Source: Anaerofustis stercorihominis
Lineage (GTDB): Bacteria; Bacillota; Clostridia; Eubacteriales; Anaerofustaceae
DNA length: 64,000 nucleotides
NCBI GenBank assembly: GCA_015058295.1
Contig: SVCP01000001.1
Coordinates: forward strand, 48,663-112,662
Direction: 5' to 3'
Shown: in pieces, positions 63,626 to 64,000 of the stretch
How the letters are laid out: the number at the start of each line of letters is the position of its first letter
Numbering within the stretch: the stretch's first letter is position 1
The notes under the pieces: generated by a model
Seen by the model: only the letters and a program-made list of their open reading frames with translations
Told to the model about the DNA's origin: nothing
Databases searched by the model: none
Translations under genes and position numbers: made by a program

Positions 63626-64000
63626 ATGAAAAAGATATTTTTGATCATGCTTATGTTGTTGTTACTCGGTGGTTGCGGAGTGAAAGGGGAAGATGCTGTA
63701 CTGCCTGAAAAAGAGAAAGTTGTTACGGAGAGTGAGGATACTTCTTTTTCCGGTAGTGAGATTTCCGAGGCTGAGAAAGAAGTTGTTGACATAGCTGTTG
63801 ATAACGTTGAGAACCCCAAAACGGACTCTGAGGAAAAGAAATCAAGTGCGGTCCAAAAGAAAAGTGAGGTGAAGGGAAATACTTCTTTTTCCGTAAGTAA
63901 AAATAATACTGAGGTCAGTGAAGAAGTGAGTACAGATGAGGAACGTGCGGAAGTGCTCGAAGAAACGAAATCAGAGCCGATTATTGAAGTAACGGAATCA
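63626..64000 (+). CDS. Lipoprotein, 5' part (cut by window end)
   Basis: A 125-residue visible part of a secreted lipoprotein: signal MKKIFLIMLMLLLLGGC with lipobox LGGC, then a Glu/Lys/Ser-rich region without secondary-structure motifs. The stretch TSFSGS recurs as TSFSVS about 50 residues later. AAAGGAG precedes the ATG. It belongs to the element begun by parAB; the family is unknown. Confidence 0.
   Translation, partial: MKKIFLIMLMLLLLGGCGVKGEDAVLPEKEKVVTESEDTSFSGSEISEAEKEVVDIAVDNVENPKTDSEEKKSSAVQKKSEVKGNTSFSVSKNNTEVSEEVSTDEERAEVLEETKSEPIIEVTES

Overview
The window reads as chromosome of a strictly anaerobic, low-to-mid GC member of the Bacillota (class Clostridia). The basis is the gene families and their order: hslV-hslU-codY, CIRCE-controlled groESL, holB-ricT, spoIVFA/spoIVFB, an electron-bifurcating type [FeFe]-hydrogenase operon, hybrid-cluster protein, near-consensus TTGACA-N17-TATAAT promoters and strong AGGAGG ribosome binding sites. 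I cannot name a genus from sequence alone.

Layout. 0-2.2 kb: 3' end of paaK, an ACT-domain gene and a HAD hydrolase. 2.2-5.3 kb: hcp, its ferredoxin-like partner and a divergent Crp/Fnr regulator with a palindromic operator. 5.8-10.8 kb: groESL with a perfect CIRCE element, then hslVU-codY. 11-15 kb: leuS, an ATP-grasp gene and a small membrane protein. 15.17-15.59 kb: a structured non-coding RNA on the minus strand with its own promoter and terminator. 15.7-20.2 kb: hydrogenase operon. 20.8-25.7 kb: DUF2284, PHP phosphoesterase, ispG, rseP, cdsA, uppS, with dxr missing from the usual position. 25.8-33.4 kb: a lone DNA methylase, small membrane proteins, a UroD-like methyltransferase, spoIVFA/FB, an IspD/TarI enzyme and GNAT. 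33.5-36.4 kb: holB-ricT, trxA and a 5'-truncated SigG-like sigma gene. 36.5-37.8 kb: tRNA-Pro with an unusual tail, then a broken phage capsid/toxin gene and a possible immunity gene. 37.8-42.3 kb: ECF sigma with membrane partner, YgjP-type peptidase, TrmH methylase, transglutaminase, AP2 relic. 42.4-45.7 kb: a three-gene nitrogenase-like operon (nifH-, nifD- and nifK-like only). 45.9-50.8 kb: DUF1540, tRNA-Leu with a duplicated 3' end, integrase relic, siroheme-type reductase and an iron/cobalamin-type ABC importer. 50.8-61 kb: housekeeping and membrane genes, a lone HTH protein behind a cloverleaf-like leader, PadR/DUF2812 with operators built into the promoter, DUF2099 (methanogenesis marker 8), mntR, radC, maf. 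61.1-64 kb: a relic of a possible cell-wall amidase, then the start of a plasmid- or ICE-like module (small protein, ParA, ParB, lipoprotein).

How it works together. The redox genes (Hnd-type hydrogenase, Hcp, thioredoxin, siroheme protein, nitrogenase-like enzyme) fit fermentative growth with H2 turnover and reductive detoxification. Sporulation ancestry is shown by spoIVFA/FB and ricT, but the sigG-like gene is truncated, so sporulation may be decaying here. The most unusual signals are the two tRNA-tail elements of shared architecture, the long structured RNA, the nitrogenase-like operon of unknown substrate, and the HTH gene with its structured leader.
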